Below, piece by piece: positions 7,196-10,497 of a stretch of DNA of 10,497 bases. Every line of letters starts with the position of its first letter. Within the stretch, counting starts at the first letter, position 1. The translations under genes and the position numbers were made by a program. Origin of the DNA: Thermoproteati archaeon (lineage in GTDB: Archaea > Thermoproteota > Thermoprotei_A > Marsarchaeales > UBA168); the NCBI GenBank assembly GCA_023256295.1, contig JAGDXH010000058.1, positions 4,827 through 15,323 on the forward strand, written 5' to 3'. Below the pieces are notes generated by a model. That model searched no databases. It saw only the letters and a list, made by a program, of their open reading frames with translations, and was not told where the DNA came from.

Positions 7196-7840
7196 TCAAG
7201 ACGTTGAGCGATTCCTTGCTCCAAGTTGACGACGAAGAGAATCAATTGCCTCGTTGACCAGAGAAAAGGCCTGAGGAATTTGATCCTCAGACAGCACAAA
7301 CATCACGTCATAATAAGATGACGCTATGTCTTCTACGTTCACGGAAGAAGACGCCAAGAGTTCGGCAAAGAAGGCCAGATAACCTGGTGTGTTCAACGTA
7401 TCCAAAGGACCCCTTATTATCATCGCAGCCAGACTGTCCTTCCTCTCTAGGACCCCACCCCGCACAGTCCTGACAATGATCTCTACCTGCTTTTCCTCCA
7501 GCAGGAAAGTCGTGGTGTCGAGTCCCTTGGTGACGGTCATGAAACCGCCTTGCTCTTGCAACATACCTTCGTCAAAATCTTCTGAACGAATCGAGAGCTT
7601 GGCCAACCCCGTCCTGATGTCGATCGTGCTGGACGCGACCATGCCTAAGACGCGTTGATCAACAGGTCCAAAGTTCATCCTCTTCAGCGCGCTCAGCACC
7701 GCGTACTGGCTCAGATCTCCCTCCGAGAGACTCACGGCTCTTCTTGCGATCTCGCTCGCATTCGCATAGCCTCTTGCGAGGGCAACCTTCATGCAGGGAT
7801 CCGTTACGAGCAATTTTTTCACCGCGTTCCGCGCGTTCAT
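7196..7840 (-). CDS. ACT-domain protein, COG2150-like predicted regulator of amino acid metabolism
   Basis: The product has 214 residues from ATG 7840. An earlier in-frame TTG (7900) would place translation upstream of the promoter and inside the divergent gene, so ATG 7840 is preferred. Residues about 10-56 are helical and resemble the small N-terminal HTH-like domain of archaeal ACT proteins (DPCMKVALARGYANASEIAR, then AVLSALKRM). Residues about 62-126 and 135-202 look like two ACT-type beta-alpha modules. The second is clearer: MIIRGPLDTLNTPGYLAFFA, a segment ending in SSYYDVMFVL, and a helix with VNEAIDSL. GTPGY-like loops of ACT domains often lie at effector sites, so amino acid binding is plausible. 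It is divergent from an APC permease with only 51 bp between start codons, suggesting it senses amino acids and may control the pair. The ligand and DNA binding are not shown. Confidence 0.65.
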   Translation of the reverse strand: MNARNAVKKLLVTDPCMKVALARGYANASEIARRAVSLSEGDLSQYAVLSALKRMNFGPVDQRVLGMVASSTIDIRTGLAKLSIRSEDFDEGMLQEQGGFMTVTKGLDTTTFLLEEKQVEIIVRTVRGGVLERKDSLAAMIIRGPLDTLNTPGYLAFFAELLASSSVNVEDIASSYYDVMFVLSEDQIPQAFSLVNEAIDSLRRQLGARNRSTS

Positions 7841-7857
7841 TTTGACCAAATTTGACC
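7841..7857. repeat. Direct repeat TTTGACC x2 (10-bp period), candidate operator
   Basis: TTTGACC occurs at 7841-7847 and again at 7851-7857, exactly one helical turn apart, with the palindrome CAAATTTG (7847-7854) spanning the junction. The element lies between the shared TATA box and the ACT gene start, and just upstream of the permease promoter. A protein bound here could affect both genes. This could also be chance in a short AT-rich spacer. Confidence 0.4.
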
Positions 7858-7864
7858 GAAATGG

Positions 7865-7872
7865 ATTTATAC
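7865..7872. promoter_or_regulatory. Shared bidirectional TATA box between the ACT gene and the APC permease
   Basis: ATTTATAC on the plus strand reads GTATAAAT on the minus strand. Its centre (about 7868.5) is 23.5 bp from the permease ATG (7892) and 28.5 bp from the ACT ATG (7840). No other AT-rich box lies in the 51-bp spacer. Both transcripts would therefore start at or within a few bases of their start codons, as expected for archaeal leaderless mRNAs. Confidence 0.6.
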
Positions 7873-7891
7873 GGGTATCTTCCGGCCGAAA

Positions 7892-9514
7892 ATGACTCAA
7901 CTAGAAAAAAATCAGAGGCTCAAGAAGGACTTAGGTTTGCTCGAACTAACGGCCATGGGAACCGGAGCCATCATTGGCGCGGGCATATTTGTAGCTCCAG
8001 CTGCCGTGGCGGACCTAGCGGGGCCAGATGGGCTGGTTTCATGGATAATTGGAGGCCTGGCAATGCTTGTCTTGGCCCTCTTCTACGCTGAACTGGGCTC
8101 TTTAAAACCCATCACCTCTGGTTTCTACGTGTACGCCAAGGAGACGATTGGAGATTTTTCAGCATTCATGTCAGGCTGGGGCACCCTGCTATCCTATGCC
8201 ACCACAGCACCAATAGAGCTCTTCACCATAATGCTATACCTGACCTCTTTCTTCCCAAGCCTTACCTCGAGCTTGACGATACCAATCTTCGGCTCCGTCA
8301 GCTCCTTGACGCCTCTTGGAATCGCCGTCTCACTCTGCGTGCTCTGGCTCTTGACCGCCCTTAACGCGATAGGGATAAAGTACGGAGGCGCGTATGCCAC
8401 AGCAACGACGGGCCTCAAGCTTGCCGCCTTGGGCTCCTTCATAATAGGAGGAGCGTTTCTAATCCATCCATCGAACTATGGGCTTTTTCTTCCGGCCTCC
8501 TCTGCAGGTTCGGGCGTGCTTCTGGGGGTATCGGCAACCGTGTTTTCTTATATGGGTTTCAGACAACCGACCGATGTAGGTGCAGAGGTAAAAAATCCCA
8601 GGAGGAACATACCTCTCGCGGTGGTCTTTTCAATGCTTCTTTCCATGGTCATCTACGTGATCATATATTCCACGTTCGTGGGGATGACCAATTGGAAGTT
8701 CCTAGGGACTTCTCCGGGAAACTGGTCAGCCGTGCCCAGCACGTTCACGCTGGCTCAATTGGCAAGCTCTAACGGGGCGGGGGGTCTCGCTTTGCTGATA
8801 ACCGCAGGGATAGTCGTATCAGCTCTTGGTACAGCTGGGATCTACATAGCAACCACAGGAAGAGTGCCCTTCCAGATGGCTGATGGTTCGGCCTTGTCGA
8901 GGGTGCACGCGAGGTTTGCAACACCATACGTTTCCATGATTGCTGTGGCCATCCTGCAGACATTTCTCCTTACTTTTTCCTTGGGGTACTGGGCGATCTA
9001 CTTCCTCTCAGCGATCTCGGGAGTCTTGAGCTATGGCATAAGCGGACCCCTGCCGGCCATGATATACGAAAAGAGGGGACTGAAGCCAGCATTCAGGGTC
9101 CCTGCACGTCAAGTCTTGGCCCCGCTGGGCTTCGTCGTCTCTTCCCTGCTTGTTTATTGGAGCAGTTGGCCCTACACAGGTTACGGGCTCGGATTCGTAG
9201 GGTCGGGAATCGCGGCATACCTTGTGGTGAAGAGGCTCAGGTCGCAGCTTCGTGCAGGACTTAGAGAGATGATGAGGGAAGCCTGGCTGCTGCTTTACAT
9301 AGCTGGACTCATCCTGATTTCCTATATTGGCCCGAGTAACTTCGGCGGGACTGACTTGTTACCGTTCCCGTTGGATCAACTAGTTGTAGCGAGTTTTTCC
9401 CTCGCCGTTTATGAGTACGCCTATTTGGCGAACTCCAAGAAACCGAGCGGCGTTTCCATTCGACTCCTTTATATCTGTGATAGCAGAGATATCTATGCCA
9501 ACTCTTTTTTTTAA
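7892..9514 (+). CDS. APC-superfamily amino acid/polyamine permease
   Basis: This is a 540-residue secondary transporter with about 12 hydrophobic segments, within the usual length of archaeal members. TM1 contains the glycine-rich unwound signature GTGAIIGAGIFVAP (residues 23-36), whose GAGIF lines the substrate site in APC proteins. Around residues 218-245, SYMGFRQPTDVGAEVKNPRR followed by NIPLAV matches the conserved TM6/loop segment (GF-x-AEE-x-NP-x-R-x-IP). The usual acidic EE is EV here. The substrate is probably an amino acid or related amine; the specificity cannot be read. The ATG lies 23.5 bp from a TATA box centre with no leader. The neighbouring divergent ACT protein supports amino acid transport. 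The last about 15 residues come from a region that also holds a palindrome and an eight-T run, so the C-terminus doubles as 3' regulatory sequence. Confidence 0.85.
   Translation: MTQLEKNQRLKKDLGLLELTAMGTGAIIGAGIFVAPAAVADLAGPDGLVSWIIGGLAMLVLALFYAELGSLKPITSGFYVYAKETIGDFSAFMSGWGTLLSYATTAPIELFTIMLYLTSFFPSLTSSLTIPIFGSVSSLTPLGIAVSLCVLWLLTALNAIGIKYGGAYATATTGLKLAALGSFIIGGAFLIHPSNYGLFLPASSAGSGVLLGVSATVFSYMGFRQPTDVGAEVKNPRRNIPLAVVFSMLLSMVIYVIIYSTFVGMTNWKFLGTSPGNWSAVPSTFTLAQLASSNGAGGLALLITAGIVVSALGTAGIYIATTGRVPFQMADGSALSRVHARFATPYVSMIAVAILQTFLLTFSLGYWAIYFLSAISGVLSYGISGPLPAMIYEKRGLKPAFRVPARQVLAPLGFVVSSLLVYWSSWPYTGYGLGFVGSGIAAYLVVKRLRSQLRAGLREMMREAWLLLYIAGLILISYIGPSNFGGTDLLPFPLDQLVVASFSLAVYEYAYLANSKKPSGVSIRLLYICDSRDIYANSFF
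9471..9492 (+). repeat. Inverted repeat ATATCT-N10-AGATAT at the end of the permease gene
   Basis: Six-base perfect arms at 9471-9476 and 9487-9492 are separated by 10 bases. The left arm overlaps a TATA-like TTTATAT (9468-9474). It lies about 12 bp upstream of the eight-T run. It could be a weak hairpin aiding termination or an operator acting on pyk; coincidence is possible with such short arms. Confidence 0.3.
9505..9512 (+). terminator. Eight-T tract, likely archaeal termination signal for the permease gene
   Basis: Eight consecutive T residues overlap the last two Phe codons and the TAA stop of the permease. Archaeal RNA polymerase terminates at such U-tracts without requiring a strong hairpin. 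Together with the following AA it forms TTTTTTAA, centred about 26 bp before position 9536, and may also serve as the AT-box for a pyk transcript. Confidence 0.5.
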
Positions 9515-9534
9515 CGTTTCTGTTCACCCGTCCC

Positions 9535-9585
9535 ATGCGCAAGGTTGAAGTGCTACGATGGGCTAGAAGGCATGCGTCGGACTAA
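9535..9585 (+). other. Possible 16-codon upstream ORF overlapping the pyruvate kinase start
   Basis: ATG 9535 opens a 16-residue frame (MRKVEVLRWARRHASD, stop TAA 9583-9585). It overlaps the pyk start by 14 bp in another frame. ATG 9535 is about 25 bp past the centre of the TTTTTTAA box, so it would sit at the 5' end of a leaderless transcript. It may be a translated leader that couples to pyk, or simply a chance frame; there is no homology evidence. Confidence 0.25.
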
Positions 9586-10497
9586 GATAGTCGCAACTCT
9601 AGGGCCTGCCAGCGAAAGGCTGGTCCCAAGTCTTTCGAAGCGGGTGGACATATTCAGGCTGAACTTCGCACACGGAAACGAGGCTCAGCACCAGATGTAT
9701 TTCGACCTAATAAGAAAAAACGCGCCAAGAGCGGCCATACTCGTGGATCTACCGGGCCCAAAGATGAGGGTGGGCGACCTGCCTTCTCCAATTCGGCTAT
9801 CGAGAGGACAGGACGTGGTATTCTCATGCTCTGGAGGAGGCATCCCGGTTCAGGATCCAAGCTTTTTCAGGGTAATAGCATCGGGCACAGTCGTGTTACT
9901 GGCAGACTCTGAGATAAAGGTAAAGATGACCAAAGTCAACGCAACTAGAGCGGAAGGAAAGGTTCTGGCAGGTGGTATCCTGACCTCAAGGAAAGGAATA
10001 AACGTCCCCAAGCTGGCCATGGAGGCCGGACTAACGAACAACGACAGAGAACTGCTCAAAGAGGCGCTGGCCCTAGGAGCCGACGCGATCGGTCTATCCT
10101 TTGTCACGAGCAGCAAGACGATCCAAGAAGCTCGGCTCCTTGCGCCGAACTCGTTCCTGGTTGCAAAAATCGAGAAAGCTCAGGCCCTTGAAGAGTTGCA
10201 CGACATAGCAATCTCAGCTGACGCAGTCATGGTAGCAAGAGGAGACTTGGGAGTCGAAGTTGGATTGGAAAGACTACCTTCCGTGCAAGACAGGATAATT
10301 CGCGTCTCAAGGTCTTCTGGAAAACCAGTCATACTCGCAACTCAAGTGCTGGAATCAATGGTTACGAATCCTTCCCCAACCAGGGCCGAGGTGGTTGACG
10401 TGGCCAACTCCGTGGCCAAGGGCGTGGATGCCATAATGCTGAGCGATGAGACCGCCGCGGGCATAAACCCTCTGGCGGCCGTCAGGTACCTAGACAT
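9572..10497 (+). CDS. pyk: Pyruvate kinase, N-terminal 308 residues (runs off the window)
   Basis: This enzyme catalyses the last step of glycolysis: phosphoenolpyruvate plus ADP gives pyruvate plus ATP, in the cytoplasm. The start TKIVATLGPASE is the standard N-terminus. Further signatures in order are FRLNFAHGN (R29, N31, H34), DLPGPKMRVG (59-68), a compact B domain, LTNNDRELL, the active-site VAKIEKAQAL with the catalytic Lys and Mg-binding Glu, VMVARGDLGVE, ATQVLESM, PTRAEVVDVAN and MLSDETAAG (MLSGETA in many bacteria). L60 and K64 replace the Thr and Glu seen in potassium-dependent enzymes, and A33 replaces a potassium-ligand Ser. The C-terminal regulatory domain lies beyond the window. 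No strong Shine-Dalgarno sequence is present; AAGG ends one base before the ATG. The transcript probably begins near 9536, after the T-rich box. Confidence 0.95.
   Translation, partial: MRRTKIVATLGPASERLVPSLSKRVDIFRLNFAHGNEAQHQMYFDLIRKNAPRAAILVDLPGPKMRVGDLPSPIRLSRGQDVVFSCSGGGIPVQDPSFFRVIASGTVVLLADSEIKVKMTKVNATRAEGKVLAGGILTSRKGINVPKLAMEAGLTNNDRELLKEALALGADAIGLSFVTSSKTIQEARLLAPNSFLVAKIEKAQALEELHDIAISADAVMVARGDLGVEVGLERLPSVQDRIIRVSRSSGKPVILATQVLESMVTNPSPTRAEVVDVANSVAKGVDAIMLSDETAAGINPLAAVRYLD

Noticed and set aside
7840..7900. An upstream TTG start for the ACT-domain gene at 7900
   Set aside because: It would put the coding start within the permease gene and upstream of the TATA box; ATG 7840 fits the promoter.
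9266..9316. ATGATGA followed by CTGA about 45 bp later, resembling C and D boxes of an archaeal guide RNA
   Set aside because: It lies inside the permease reading frame, and I see no convincing D'/C' pair or terminal stem.
1..10497. CRISPR arrays, insertion sequences, tRNA or rRNA genes, integrase sites
   Set aside because: No regularly spaced repeats, transposase motifs, terminal inverted repeats or tRNA-like cores were seen in reading either strand.

Overview
The window looks like part of an archaeal chromosome, most probably from an oxygen-respiring thermophilic or thermoacidophilic lineage on the Thermoproteota side. Three things point that way. The gene content is archaeal: an archaeal-type Lhr helicase, a COG2150-like ACT protein, and a cytochrome bd-type oxidase made of two CydA paralogues. 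The first genes of transcripts have TATA boxes about 22-28 bp from the start codon with no room for a leader. Internal operon genes instead use Shine-Dalgarno sequences or stop/start overlaps. A precise taxon cannot be named from the sequence alone.

Layout. Positions 1-396 hold no gene I can name; one minus-strand frame is open throughout except for a single stop and may be a decayed or broken gene. Positions 397-909 (+) encode a small ferritin-like protein with a basic tail. It converges on, and overlaps by 10 bp, the large minus-strand lhr helicase (900-3623). The helicase is the last gene of a compact minus-strand run: cydA (7154-5658), cydA' (5661-4513), a heme O synthase (CtaB)-like UbiA prenyltransferase (4520-3669), then lhr. 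The first three genes are coupled by overlaps (ATGA; GTGAGTGA), and lhr follows after about 45 bp. Upstream lies a divergent pair: an ACT-domain protein (7840-7196, -) and an APC-family permease (7892-9514, +). Their start codons are only 51 bp apart around what looks like one TATA box read in both directions. The window ends inside pyruvate kinase (9572 onward, +).

How they fit together. cydA and cydA' most likely form the membrane oxidase known as CydAA'. In it, the usual CydB subunit is replaced by a second, degenerate CydA. CydA keeps the heme-ligand positions and the quinol-site Lys/Glu pair, so it should be a quinol oxidase. The co-translated CtaB homologue suggests a farnesylated heme (heme O type) may be made for this enzyme or a nearby oxidase, which is the main biological question here. 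The ACT protein is a plausible amino-acid-sensing regulator of the adjacent permease. Pyruvate kinase carries the residue set associated with potassium-independent enzymes. Ferritin-like protein and helicase have no evident link to respiration beyond position.
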